From Maritimibacter harenae (GTDB lineage Bacteria; Pseudomonadota; Alphaproteobacteria; Rhodobacterales; Rhodobacteraceae), in the NCBI RefSeq assembly GCF_009882975.1, contig NZ_WTUX01000006.1, forward strand, positions 1 through 64,000: a stretch of 64,000 nt of DNA, given 5' to 3'. Every line of letters begins with the position of its first letter. Positions within the stretch are counted from its first letter, which is position 1. The position numbers were made by a program, and so were the translations under genes. Below the pieces are notes generated by a model. It ran no database searches and had not been told where the DNA came from. It was given only the letters and a program-made list of their open reading frames with translations. Shown in pieces: positions 46,592 to 57,257 of this stretch.

Positions 46592-47854
46592 TCATGCCTT
46601 AACCAGGCACGCGATGTAGAAGCCGTCCATTCCGCCGATCTCGGGCCAGTAATCGGGGCGCAGGCGCAGCCCGCCCTCCTCGGTCCGCCAGGACGGGTCG
46701 ATGCCCGGCCGGTCGAGCGCGGCGGTGTCCACCGAAAGGTCCGGGTGACGGGCGAGCGCGTCGCGCACCTGTTCCTCGCCCTCGTCTATGAGCAGGCTGC
46801 ATGTGCAATAGACCAGCCGCCCACCGGGCTTGAGAAGCCCCAGCGCCCGGTCGATCAGGTGTTCCTGCAATTCGAAGAGTCCGGGGAAGTCCGACCCGTC
46901 CTTGGCATGCGGCAGGTCCGGGTGGCGCCGGATGGTCCCCGTGGCCGTGCAGGGCGCGTCGAGCAGGATCGCGTCGAACGGCCCGCCCTCGTATTCCAGC
47001 GCGTCCGCGGTGACGCAGGTCGCTGCAAGACCGGTGCGTGACAGGTTCTCGGCCACGCGCTCCATCCGGCTGGCGGAAATGTCGACCGCCGTAACATCGG
47101 CTCCCGCCGCGGCGAGCTGGAGCGTCTTGCCCCCCGGCGCCGCGCAGAGATCGAGCACCCGCTCACCGGGTGCGGCGTCGAGGATGCGGGCCGGCAGCGC
47201 GGCCGCGGCGTCCTGCACCCACCAGTCGCCGGTATCGTAGCCCGGCAGCGACGTGACCTGGCCGGCCGTGCCAAGCCGGATGGACCCGGTGGGCAGGAGC
47301 CGCCCGTCCAGGCGCGCGGCAAGCGCGGCCGGATCACCCTTGGCCGTGAGGTCCAGAGGTGCGCCGGCGTAGAACGCCGCCTCCATCGCCGCCACGGTGT
47401 CCTTCCCGTAGTCGTCCGTGAGCGGCTTGCGCAGCCATTTCGGCAGGCGCGGGACCGGCAGGGCGTTCCAGCCATCGGGATCGACCTTGCGAAGCACCGC
47501 GTTCACGAGCCCCGCCATGCCCGCCGTCTTCTTGTCGGCCCGTGCGAGCGTCACGGCGGAATTGACCACCCCGTGCGAGGCTGACCCCTCTTCGCAGATC
47601 TCGGCGACCGACAGGCGCAGGAGGTTCAGGATACGCGCGGACGGCCGCTTGCGCAGGTGCGGGCCCAGAACCCGGTCGGCCCGGTCCATGACGCGGAACG
47701 CGGTCAGGGTCAGCCGCTGGGCGCGGGCACGGTCTTCCGGGGCGAGCGGGGCAAGGCGCTTGGCCAGCACCTCGGACAGCAGCCGCCGATGCTCCAGCAC
47801 GTCCCCCATCAGGTCGAGCGCCACCTTGCGGGGCAGGGTCGGGTCGGCGGTCAT
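46592..47854 (-). CDS. rsmB: RsmB-type 16S rRNA (cytosine-5) methyltransferase
   Basis: Methylates C967 of 16S rRNA with SAM. 420 residues: N-terminal NusB-like domain (1-140), then the methyltransferase domain with LDLCAAPGGKTLQLAA, the first cysteine in DAPCTATGTIRRHPD and the catalytic cysteine in YCTCSLL. The ATG at 47854 follows AAGGAG. First gene of the minus-strand run that continues to rmuC. Confidence 0.94.
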   Translation of the reverse strand: MTADPTLPRKVALDLMGDVLEHRRLLSEVLAKRLAPLAPEDRARAQRLTLTAFRVMDRADRVLGPHLRKRPSARILNLLRLSVAEICEEGSASHGVVNSAVTLARADKKTAGMAGLVNAVLRKVDPDGWNALPVPRLPKWLRKPLTDDYGKDTVAAMEAAFYAGAPLDLTAKGDPAALAARLDGRLLPTGSIRLGTAGQVTSLPGYDTGDWWVQDAAAALPARILDAAPGERVLDLCAAPGGKTLQLAAAGADVTAVDISASRMERVAENLSRTGLAATCVTADALEYEGGPFDAILLDAPCTATGTIRRHPDLPHAKDGSDFPGLFELQEHLIDRALGLLKPGGRLVYCTCSLLIDEGEEQVRDALARHPDLSVDTAALDRPGIDPSWRTEEGGLRLRPDYWPEIGGMDGFYIACLVKA

Positions 47855-47919
47855 GGGCTCTCCTTTGCCAATCGCGTGGCGACGACCTATATCAACCGGG
47901 AGAGACAAGGAAGCCTGCC

Positions 47920-48099
47920 ATGAGCGACGAAACCAAACGCGACCTGCCCCCCGAAGCCCTGCGTGCGCTGGCCGAAGCCGAGGAGCGGCGCAAAGCGGCA
48001 GCGAAGACTGAACTCCCCACCGAACTGGGCGGGCGCGACGGCCCGGAACCGGTGCGCTACGGCGACTGGGAGAAGAAGGGGCTGGCGATCGATTTCTGA
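47920..48099 (+). CDS. DUF1674 protein (SDHAF4-like)
   Basis: 59 residues, short and basic/acidic mixed, ending with ELGGRDGPEPVRYGDWEKKG and LAIDF. The C-terminal GP-x-P-x-R-(Y/F)-GDWE-x-KG segment is the hallmark of DUF1674, whose eukaryotic relative SDHAF4 helps assemble succinate dehydrogenase. A similar role here is inferred from the family. Divergent from rsmB (65-bp gap). Confidence 0.88.
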   Translation: MSDETKRDLPPEALRALAEAEERRKAAAKTELPTELGGRDGPEPVRYGDWEKKGLAIDF

Positions 48100-48190
48100 T
48101 CGGACGCGGCAGCCGCGGTCCTCGGGGTAACAGCACGTTTGCATTTGCGTGCGCCAGGGCAACCGCAAGCCATTGATTTCCCATAATAAT

Positions 48191-48232
48191 CGGAAAACCG
48201 GAAAACCAGTTTTCCGGAAAAGCGGTTTTCCG
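48191..48232. repeat. nested palindrome with GGTTTTCCGG units
   Basis: CGGAAAACC (48191-48199) pairs with GGTTTTCCG (48224-48232), and inside it CCGGAAAAC (48198-48206) pairs with GTTTTCCGG (48209-48217). Bases 48210-48230 match the repeat after phaC (21383-21403) with one mismatch. The region 48100-48360 holds no gene that I can see. Confidence 0.6.
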
Positions 48233-48360
48233 GTGCACACCGTGACGGCAGGGCCCATCCCAAGGCGCGCGCCCAGTTGAACGTCGGGCGTCCACCCACG
48301 AACCAGCGATTTCGGAAGAAGTGATACGTCCGGCCTCCCGACGCACCAAGCCGTCAGGCG

Positions 48361-49647
48361 TCAGGAGAAGATGTCCGGCGTCACCTCGACAAGCACGTCC
48401 GACGGCGTGATGCCCGGCGTGCCGCGCAGCAGGGCCACCACGGTGCCATTGACCGAAACGACGCCATCAGCCCCGTCCGCGCTCGCACCCACCGCGACCT
48501 CGATCTCACCGTGATCCAGCACGGGGTTCAACGTGACCCGCAGGAAATCGACCCCCGGTTCGAAATCTATCACTTCCGCATGGCCCGTCCCCGTGGCGTC
48601 GTCGTGGTAGACCCAGAACGTGTCCACCCCCGCGCCACCCATGGCCCGGTCCGCGCGATCCATGATCAGCGTATCACGCCCGGCCCCGCCGTGCAGGTCG
48701 TCCGCCGCGCCGTCGATGTGCCAGTCGAACGCGTGCCGCTCCCACCCGATCTGCTGCTCGACCCGTCCGTGATGGTCGATCACGTCGTCGCCCCCACGGC
48801 CGAACAGCCGGTCCGCACCGAAGCCCCCGGCAACGAAATCGTCGCCCGGGCCACCATCGATTACGTCATCGTCGGCAATCGTGGTCCCATCCGCGGCATG
48901 CGCACCGCCGAAGAGCCGTTCACCCGCCGTCCCGCCGTGAATCCGATCATCGCCCGGCCCCCCGTCGATCACGCTTTCCGCCCCGCCGCCGATCAGCACA
49001 TCTTGGCCGGTTCCCCCGAACAGCGCTGATGCGCCGCTGCCGGTCCGCATCGTATCCGCACCCGACCCGCCGAAGGCATAGGCCGCCCTTTCGCCCAGAG
49101 CGATTTCGTCGTTCCCCGCGCCACCATCGACCAGGTCGACACGGCCCGGCGCACCGATCACCGGCGTGCCGTCATGGTCGCTCACCGTCCCTGCCCCCGC
49201 GCCACCATCCGGCAGGACCAGCGTGTCGTCGCCCGCGCCAAGCACGTGGTCGGCGGTCGAGGGTGCGTGGTCGCCCAGCCAGTCCACGCCGATGTTGAAA
49301 TCCGTCTGCGTCGCGAGCAGTCCCTGCAATGCCGATCCGCTGCCGGGCACATAGCCCTCGCCGGGGGTCTCGATCGGATCCAGCACCTTGGCCGGATCCA
49401 CCGGGGCGCCGATCACCGGCGTTTCGTCCCCCTCGTTCGGCGCCAGGACCGTGTCGGGGTCGACCGGATCGCCGATCACGGGCGTCTCGTCCCCGTCCTC
49501 CGGACGCAGCACCGTGTCGACTGCTACGCGCCGGGGCGCATCGCCGCCCTCATCCGCCTCCCCCTCGGGATCGCTTCCGGCGCCAAGGATCATGTCGCCA
49601 AGGAAATACAGCGGCACCAGACCGAGCAAGAGCAGCGCGACACCCAT
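48361..49647 (-). CDS. membrane-anchored RTX-like calcium-binding repeat protein
   Basis: 428 residues. One N-terminal transmembrane helix (about 2-21, MGVALLLLGLVPLYFLGDM), then a low-complexity Asp/Pro-rich stretch with a repeated DETPVIG-DPVD-TVL unit (about 45-90), then about nine RTX-type nonapeptides of the form GGxGxDxhxG from about residue 170 to 340 (GGAGNDEIA, GGTGQDVLI, GGPGDDRIH, GGAGRDTLI and others). Expected to bind calcium outside the cell membrane. No type I secretion gene is adjacent. Start ATG 49647 chosen because it begins the membrane helix. Confidence 0.8.
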   Translation of the reverse strand: MGVALLLLGLVPLYFLGDMILGAGSDPEGEADEGGDAPRRVAVDTVLRPEDGDETPVIGDPVDPDTVLAPNEGDETPVIGAPVDPAKVLDPIETPGEGYVPGSGSALQGLLATQTDFNIGVDWLGDHAPSTADHVLGAGDDTLVLPDGGAGAGTVSDHDGTPVIGAPGRVDLVDGGAGNDEIALGERAAYAFGGSGADTMRTGSGASALFGGTGQDVLIGGGAESVIDGGPGDDRIHGGTAGERLFGGAHAADGTTIADDDVIDGGPGDDFVAGGFGADRLFGRGGDDVIDHHGRVEQQIGWERHAFDWHIDGAADDLHGGAGRDTLIMDRADRAMGGAGVDTFWVYHDDATGTGHAEVIDFEPGVDFLRVTLNPVLDHGEIEVAVGASADGADGVVSVNGTVVALLRGTPGITPSDVLVEVTPDIFS

Positions 49648-49803
49648 CCAGTGACCCTTTCGACCCCCGCCCGGCCCAAGTGGCCGGACGGCTGAACATA
49701 GCACGAACGCCTGCCGTCGCGGCCGGAAAATACTTAAGATTCAATGTTAACAGGGTGGTTGAGACACGACCCCGGAGTGCTACGTTCAGGGATGGAGGAC
49801 GAC

Positions 49804-50184
49804 ATGGCCGAAGAGACCCAGAACGATGATCTCAGTGACGAAGTGCGCGCGCTGCGTGCCGAAGTCGCGAAGCTGAACAATCATCGCTACATCGTGATGC
49901 ACGACCAGCTCCTGAAACTGGGCCTGTTCCAGCTCTATCGCGGGCTCGCCTTCGGCCTGGGGTCCGTGCTCGGGGCGACCATCCTGGTCTCGGTCGCGGC
50001 CTACCTGCTTGCGCAGATCGACTTCATCCCGATCATCGGCGACTGGGCCGGCGACATCGCGCGCGAAATCGACGCGGACAATGCCGAAAGCTACGGGGTC
50101 GACGCCGAAGGCGACGGGCAGGACGGTCCCGACGCGACCATGAGCCCGGGCACACCGGAGACGGACGGGGACGATGCCCCCTGA
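49804..50184 (+). CDS. DUF5665 family membrane protein
   Basis: 126 residues. Starts MAEETQNDDLSDEVRALRAEV with a short coiled coil, then one transmembrane region (about 50-75, LYRGLAFGLGSVLGATILVSVAAYLLA) and an amphipathic FIPIIGDWAGDIAREID segment; the tail is acidic. Resembles DUF5665; function unknown. ATG 49804 is preceded by GGAGG; an upstream ATG at 49792 would overlap that site. Confidence 0.78.
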   Translation: MAEETQNDDLSDEVRALRAEVAKLNNHRYIVMHDQLLKLGLFQLYRGLAFGLGSVLGATILVSVAAYLLAQIDFIPIIGDWAGDIAREIDADNAESYGVDAEGDGQDGPDATMSPGTPETDGDDAP

Positions 50185-50325
50185 CCTGTCCCGGTGAAGA
50201 AAACCCTTTCCCCGACGGGCGATTCCCCCTATACGCCCGCATCTGCAGCACATGCTGCGCTCCACGGGCCCTGCTGGACGACATCCCGGCTTGCGCCATA
50301 ACCCTCAACCGTGAAGGAGACCCCG

Positions 50326-50595
50326 ATGTCGATCACTGCTGACGAAAAGAACGCGCTCATCAAGGAATACGCGACGAAGGAAGGCGACACCGGTTCGCCC
50401 GAAGTCCAGGTCGCCATCCTGACCAAGCGCATCGCGACGCTGACCGAGCACTTCAAGACCCACAAGAAGGACAACCACTCCCGCCGTGGTCTGCTCAAGC
50501 TCGTCGCCCAGCGCCGGAAGCTTCTGGACTACCTCAAGGGCAAGGACGAAGGCCGCTACCGCGACCTCATCAAGAGCCTGGGTATCCGCCGCTAA
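50326..50595 (+). CDS. rpsO: 30S ribosomal protein S15
   Basis: 89 residues, the exact usual length, with [36 protein letters not shown] in the first half and [19 protein letters not shown] at the end. Binds 16S rRNA early in 30S assembly. ATG after AAGGAGA. Followed by a strong terminator. pnp, often next to rpsO, starts 1.5 kb further with two opposite-strand genes between. Confidence 0.97.
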   Translation: MSITADEKNALIKEYATKEGDTGSPEVQVAILTKRIATLTEHFKTHKKDNHSRRGLLKLVAQRRKLLDYLKGKDEGRYRDLIKSLGIRR

Positions 50596-50623
50596 GGAAT
50601 TCGGTTCGATCCTCGAACCCGCG

Positions 50624-50653
50624 AACGCCCGCTCTTTCGAGCGGGCGTTTTCA
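50624..50653 (+). terminator. intrinsic terminator of rpsO
   Basis: AACGCCCGCTC (50624-50634) pairs with GAGCGGGCGTT (50639-50649) around TTTC, followed by TTC-ATTTG. The stem is strong, the T run short. Confidence 0.8.
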
Positions 50654-50659
50654 TTTGCG

Positions 50660-51193
50660 TCAGGCCCGCCCCCGAAGCATCCGGCGCAGCGTGCCATCCC
50701 GGCGGTGGAACGCGCCCGCGACGTGGAGCAGGATGAGCGCGGCGAGAAGCTTGGTCAGCACGCCGTGCGCGGCGAAGAACGCCGTTTCCCAGCCCTCCGA
50801 CACCGGTGCGATGCGGGGCAGCGTCCAGCTCTCGAACACGACCACGTCGATCCCGGTCGCCGCGCTGGCGATCCAGCCGGTGAGGGGCACGGCGAGCAGC
50901 AGCAGGTAGAGCGCGAGGTGGGTTCCCTTCGCCAGCCGGTCCTGCCACGCGGGGCCAGAGGGCATCGGCCCCGGCGGGGGTGAGAGGCGGTGCCAGAGCA
51001 CCCGCAGGATCACCAGCGTCAGCGCCACGAGCCCGAAGGACTTGTGCCAGCCGAACAGGTGGAAGTTGGACATGTCCACCTCCATCCGCGCGATGTAGGT
51101 CCCGAAGCCGAGCATCCCGATGACGAGGACCGCGGAGATCCAGTGGATCGACCGCGTGACGATGCCGAACCGCGCCTCGGTGTTGCGCATCAT
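50660..51193 (-). CDS. cytochrome b561 family protein
   Basis: 177 residues, four transmembrane helices. Paired histidines for haem b are in RSIHWISAVLV (near 17), HLFGWHKSFGLVAL (near 45-50) and AHGVLTKLLAALILLHVAGAF (near 142 and 157). Transfers electrons from quinol, possibly to the periplasm. It lies one base after the YceI gene, a pairing seen widely, so the two probably act together. Confidence 0.91.
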   Translation of the reverse strand: MMRNTEARFGIVTRSIHWISAVLVIGMLGFGTYIARMEVDMSNFHLFGWHKSFGLVALTLVILRVLWHRLSPPPGPMPSGPAWQDRLAKGTHLALYLLLLAVPLTGWIASAATGIDVVVFESWTLPRIAPVSEGWETAFFAAHGVLTKLLAALILLHVAGAFHRRDGTLRRMLRGRA

Positions 51194-51194
51194 G

Positions 51195-51764
51195 TCACTC
51201 GACCCTGTCCAGTCGGGCCACGACCTTGATGACCACGCGGTCGGAGACCATGTCGCTCCACCCGGTCGCGCCGAAGTCCGACCGGTTCAGAGCGCCCGTG
51301 AGATGCACGGACATCTTCGACAGGTCGCCGGCGTCGGTGCCGCGCTGACGAAAGACCTGGGCCTGAAGCCGGACGGGCCGCGTAACGCCACGGATGGTCA
51401 CCTGCCCGTCCACCTCCGCGGTCGTCGTGCCGATGCGCAGGGTCGAGGAGCGGAATGTCATGGTCGGGAACTGGCCGGTGGCCAGGACCTTGGGTCCCTT
51501 GAGCGCCTGTTCGGCGAACGGAAAGCTGGAGGTCGCCCCGGCGGCGTTCAGAGTCACCGAAACGCTGCTGTTGGCATTGCTGCGAAAGTCGAGCGTGACA
51601 TCGGCCGCGGCCACCGGGATCTGCCCCCTGATCAGGTCATCGCCGAAGCCGACCTCGTAACCGACGACGGATCGCGCCGCGTCGAGGCGGTAGGAAACGG
51701 GCTCGGCCAATGCCGTGGCGGACCAGATCGTGAGCGCCAGGATGGACGCCAGGAACCGAAGCAT
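51195..51764 (-). CDS. YceI family periplasmic protein
   Basis: 189 residues with signal peptide (cleavage near ALA-EPV). The lipocalin-like YceI barrel is indicated by YRLDAARSVVGYEVGF at the start and DGQVTIRGVTRPVRLQAQVF in the second half. Known members bind isoprenoid lipids such as polyprenyl compounds. Start ATG 51764 is preceded by AGGAGG. In operon with cytochrome b561. Confidence 0.9.
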   Translation of the reverse strand: MLRFLASILALTIWSATALAEPVSYRLDAARSVVGYEVGFGDDLIRGQIPVAAADVTLDFRSNANSSVSVTLNAAGATSSFPFAEQALKGPKVLATGQFPTMTFRSSTLRIGTTTAEVDGQVTIRGVTRPVRLQAQVFRQRGTDAGDLSKMSVHLTGALNRSDFGATGWSDMVSDRVVIKVVARLDRVE

Positions 51765-52077
51765 GAACACCTCCTGCATGTGGTTGCCACTCTAGCAGTC
51801 TATACCCTGCGCCGGGAGCGTTGGTTCACTCGCCTCCCCGGCTCTGCCCACCCGGGCGCGGGCGCCCGCCCCGCCCCGGCTGCGCCGTTTTCCGCCGCGC
51901 CGCGCCGGCGCCCGGAAAGGCTTTCAAATGGCGCTGTTTTCCTGTATGGGCCAGTCATCTGAGACGTGACGCTCTGACCCCGGCGCATGAAAAGGTAGAG
52001 GGGTCGGCGGCAATGGGGCCGCCATGACAACGGGAGACGCGGGGTACGCCTGCGGGAGCTCCCAGAAGGATGCTTAC
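51765..52077. other. divergent intergenic region upstream of pnp and yceI
   Basis: 313 bp without a gene. A weak promoter-like pair TTTCAA (51922-51927) and TATGGG (51945-51950), 17 bases apart, points to pnp. Nearby is a GGCGGC/GCCGCC stem (about 52006-52023) and GGGAGCTCCC (52054-52063) just before the pnp ribosome binding site; pnp is autoregulated through its leader in other bacteria, which may be the role here. Confidence 0.4.
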
Positions 52078-54231
<2,154 letters not shown>

Positions 54232-54255
54232 GGCGGGCCTCTTTCGAGGAACCGG

Positions 54256-54284
54256 CCCCGGTGGAAACACCGGGGTCTTTTTTT
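54256..54284 (+). terminator. intrinsic terminator of pnp
   Basis: CCCCGGTG (54256-54263) pairs with CACCGGGG (54268-54275) around GAAA, then TC and seven T. Textbook Rho-independent terminator. Confidence 0.92.
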
Positions 54285-54297
54285 GTCCGCCGCCCTG

Positions 54298-55101
54298 TCA
54301 GCTCGGACGCGAGAGCTTTCGCTTGAACAGGTCCGTGGGGTTCAGCCAGTCGACATAGGTGTCGGTCCCGGCATAGCGCCCCTCGAAGAAACGCTCCGGG
54401 GCCGCCAGACGGCGCACCTCGTCGGGAATGCAGACGAAGGCTTCGACCCCGTCGAAGTTCCACGCGATCAGCATCCGGGGCGAGTCGCAGGAGATCGCCG
54501 AGACATGCGCTTCCGGCAGGCGCACCGGCGGGTTCTCGGCGGCGAAGGCCTCGGCGTGGATCGTCTCCTGCGCGTCGCGCAATTCGGACCATATCGTCAC
54601 CTCTTCGGCCCCGATGGCATTGAGGTAGCGGTGGATCATCGGCTCCATCACCACCGGCATCGTGTCCTCTTCGGGCTTGTAGAGCCCGCGGGCCACCAGC
54701 CGGTCGAGCGCATCGGTGATCGGCCCGTCCTGGTCGGGCCGGTCCGCACCGATGGTCCAGAGCCAGGCGGTGCGCGCGAAAAGGTTGAAATCCGACGCGC
54801 CGACAAGGCGCTGCACCTCGTCCCAACGCACCGGTTCGCCCGATTGCTTGATCTCGTCCTCGAACCCTTCCGGCGCCTCGTTCGGGCGCGCCATCACCGC
54901 GTCGGTCAGACCCGCGTATTCGACCACTTCGCGCAGATCGGCGTGGATCGGGCCGAAGGCGGCGGTGGCGGGGCTGTAGCCCGGCACGCGGAAGAAGGGG
55001 TGGAAGGCGATGAAGACGTGGTCGTAATCGTCCGCGAACCAGTCGAGCAGCGTGCGTTCGACCGGCGGCAGCGTCAGGTGGCGGGGCGGCGTGTCATACA
55101 T
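54298..55101 (-). CDS. hypothetical protein, 267 residues
   Basis: I do not recognise this family. No signal peptide or membrane helix; slightly acidic and rich in Trp, Tyr and Pro. It begins MYDTPPRHLTLPPVERTLLDW and ends NPTDLFKRKLSRPS. The reading frame overlaps the upstream phosphoesterase gene by eight bases, which supports it being real and coupled. Single cysteines are scattered without a motif. Confidence 0.7.
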   Translation of the reverse strand: MYDTPPRHLTLPPVERTLLDWFADDYDHVFIAFHPFFRVPGYSPATAAFGPIHADLREVVEYAGLTDAVMARPNEAPEGFEDEIKQSGEPVRWDEVQRLVGASDFNLFARTAWLWTIGADRPDQDGPITDALDRLVARGLYKPEEDTMPVVMEPMIHRYLNAIGAEEVTIWSELRDAQETIHAEAFAAENPPVRLPEAHVSAISCDSPRMLIAWNFDGVEAFVCIPDEVRRLAAPERFFEGRYAGTDTYVDWLNPTDLFKRKLSRPS

Positions 55102-55825
55102 GGGGCAGCGTTTCCCGTCCGTCCTCGGTCAGAAGCCACGCGTCGCGCCCCTCCAGCACCACGGCGCTGATGGGCTCGCCGTACCCGGCGCGGCTGTCGA
55201 TGTTGAGCCGGTTGCCGTAATGCGTGGCCGCATCGATCGCGGTGTGACCGTGGACGATGAGCTTGCCGTGATCGCGCGTGTCCGACAGGAACGGCTCGCG
55301 GATCCAGACGAGGTCGTCCTCGTCCTGCCGATCCAGCGGCACGTCCGGATGTATGCCGGCATGGGCGAAGAAACAGGCCCCGCGCTCATACTGCAACGGC
55401 AGGTCGGCGATGAACGCGCGGTGCGCCTCGGGCACCTTGGCGCGGGCGTCCCGGTGCAGCTCGACGGCCGGAAGGCTCGTGTCCACGCCGTAGGAAGCCA
55501 GCGTCTCGGACCCGCCCAGGTTGGGATGCAGCCACTCCAGCTGCGGGCGCAGACGGTGGTCGCGCGTTTCGCTTTCGCGCAGGAAGAGCTCCATCATCCG
55601 GTCGTGGTTTCCCTTGAGCACGATCCAAGGCTCGCCGGAGGACATCCCCGCCAGCAGCCGGTCGATCACGCCGCGCGTGTCCGGCCCCCGGTCGCACAGG
55701 TCGCCGATGTGAACCACGGGCGCGCCGTCGTCGCCGGCCCGCGCGCGGTCCTTGGCGATCAGGCGGTGAGCCCGGTCGAGTTCGCTGGAATAGCCGTGAA
55801 TGTCACCGATGGCATAAGTACGCAT
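55094..55825 (-). CDS. metallophosphoesterase (Ser/Thr protein phosphatase-like)
   Basis: 243 residues. The metal motifs are complete: GDIHG (7-11), GDLCDRGPD (about 41-49), LKGNHDRM (about 69-76), AHAGIHPD in the middle and VHGHTAID near 191-198. This is the PPP-type phosphatase/diadenosine tetraphosphatase-like group; the true substrate cannot be read from sequence. Translationally overlaps the unknown gene downstream. Confidence 0.9.
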   Translation of the reverse strand: MRTYAIGDIHGYSSELDRAHRLIAKDRARAGDDGAPVVHIGDLCDRGPDTRGVIDRLLAGMSSGEPWIVLKGNHDRMMELFLRESETRDHRLRPQLEWLHPNLGGSETLASYGVDTSLPAVELHRDARAKVPEAHRAFIADLPLQYERGACFFAHAGIHPDVPLDRQDEDDLVWIREPFLSDTRDHGKLIVHGHTAIDAATHYGNRLNIDSRAGYGEPISAVVLEGRDAWLLTEDGRETLPHV

Positions 55826-55918
55826 GGCGCCCTGTTACCCGCTGTGCCGGCCGGCCAAAACCCCCGAAAACGAAAGGCCGGGCGATCGGCCCGGCCCTGC
55901 TCTTGATGTGTCCTGCCC

Positions 55919-56512
55919 TCAGACCGGCGGGGCGAGGATCTGTCGGTTGTCGTCGGGGTCGTTGTCGCGGAACACCTGCTCGGTTGCGCCCGGAAGCTTC
56001 TCGAACGCGGCCATCGCGGTGGTCGGGAACAGGGTTCGCGGAATGCTCTCGAACCCGGGCAGGTCGCGCAGGATCGACGTCACGGCCTGCGTGCACATCG
56101 CCTTGGGCACCGCCCCGTACGCCTCGGCCAGCCGGATCGCCTTCTCGGCCACGGCCGGACTGACGACGAGGTCGTGGCGATAGACGCGCCACGTCACGCG
56201 GGCGTGGTAGTCGATGTAGAAATCGACCGCATTCTCGCTCATGCCGTAATGCACGTCGTTCCGCTCGGGGATCTGGGGGTGGTACCAGGTCCCGGCCGGA
56301 TCGAAGAGGATCCGTTGCGACCCGTTGATCAGAAGCCCCGCGTGCCCGCCGTTGTCCGAGCTGTTGCTCACCACGGTGAAGAGCGTGATCGTCGGCGGAC
56401 CGCCGTGGACGTAACGCGCCCGCGCGACTTCCTCGGCCGGAGCCCATTTGCTTTCCGCCGCACAGGCCGTGAGCCCGAGCAGCAGGAACAGAGACAGGAT
56501 GATGCGTCGCAT
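55919..56512 (-). CDS. lipoprotein with possible permuted papain-like fold
   Basis: 197 residues. Lipobox LGLTAC, so lipidation at C17. The mature part has SDNGGHAGLLINGSQRILFDPAGTWYHP and later KAMCTQAVTSILRDL. A histidine in HAGL followed much later by a cysteine in CTQ recalls the His-then-Cys order of permuted NlpC/P60 (YaeF/LRAT-like) proteins; that is inference. Predicted to be anchored in the cell envelope. Stands alone. Confidence 0.7.
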   Translation of the reverse strand: MRRIILSLFLLLGLTACAAESKWAPAEEVARARYVHGGPPTITLFTVVSNSSDNGGHAGLLINGSQRILFDPAGTWYHPQIPERNDVHYGMSENAVDFYIDYHARVTWRVYRHDLVVSPAVAEKAIRLAEAYGAVPKAMCTQAVTSILRDLPGFESIPRTLFPTTAMAAFEKLPGATEQVFRDNDPDDNRQILAPPV

Positions 56513-56576
56513 GGCGGGGTCCGTCCTTGCCGGGAGGTGAAAGCCCCGGGCCGCCGGACGCGGCCCGACGCGGGGA

Positions 56577-56711
56577 TCAGGCGCCGATGATGGCCAGAAG
56601 GATCAGGACCACGATGATCGCGATCACGGACCGGATGGTAATCTTGATGAACCCTTCGAAGGTCTTTTCCTGCACCGAAATGTCCATCGATCCTTGCTTG
56701 TGTTCAGCCAT
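56577..56711 (-). CDS. aa3-type cytochrome c oxidase subunit IV
   Basis: 44 residues: a polar N-terminus (MAEHKQGSMDISVQEKTF) and one transmembrane helix (about 21-43, FIKITIRSVIAIIVVLILLA). This is the small subunit IV of rhodobacterial aa3 oxidases, a single-helix protein of the respiratory chain. The ATG follows AGGA with six bases of spacing. The other oxidase genes are not in this window. Confidence 0.9.
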   Translation of the reverse strand: MAEHKQGSMDISVQEKTFEGFIKITIRSVIAIIVVLILLAIIGA

Positions 56712-56792
56712 TTTTCATCCTCGCAAGACTGTATTTCGGCTTCGATTAGACGATTCCGCCCGTGCTGTCACGTGCCAGACGCCCCGGGGGCG

Positions 56793-57257
56793 TCATTTCG
56801 TCCCTGGTGTATCCTGCGCGTCGCGTTCCAGGTCGGCCACGAGCCGGAAACCGATGCGGTAGGGTTCCTTGTGCTCGGGCTTGCGCGGCATGGCCCGCAG
56901 GATGACGTTGAGTTGGCTGACGTGCTGCACAAGCTGCGTCTTCGCGCCCGAGGTGTCGGTGCCGTAGAAGGTGACGATATCCGGGTCGAAATAGCCGATC
57001 CCCTCGATCCGAAGCACCCCGGCGTCCGATCCGGTGAACCCCATCGCGACCTCGTGCTCGTTGTCGAGCTGTTCCTCGAAATTCTGGATGTAGAGGATCA
57101 TGCGTTGATACGCCCACTCCGCCGGGCTCTTCGCCTCGGGCGGCGTGTCGCCCATCGCGGCCGGCAGGGGCTTCTCCTCGGCCCCGGGCGCCGCGTCGTC
57201 CGAGCAGCGCGCGACGGCGGCGCGGGGTTTGCCCGACGGCGACGCGCCCGCGCTCAT
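56793..57257 (-). CDS. DUF6173-like protein
   Basis: 154 residues, soluble. The first 40 residues are low-complexity; from about 45 the WAYQRMILYIQNFEEQLDNEHEVAMGFTG segment and GIGYFDPDIVTFYGTD resemble a small alphaproteobacterial family that I associate with DUF6173, though I am not certain. Function unknown. Translationally coupled by four bases to the MBL hydrolase gene upstream. Confidence 0.65.
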   Translation of the reverse strand: MSAGASPSGKPRAAVARCSDDAAPGAEEKPLPAAMGDTPPEAKSPAEWAYQRMILYIQNFEEQLDNEHEVAMGFTGSDAGVLRIEGIGYFDPDIVTFYGTDTSGAKTQLVQHVSQLNVILRAMPRKPEHKEPYRIGFRLVADLERDAQDTPGTK

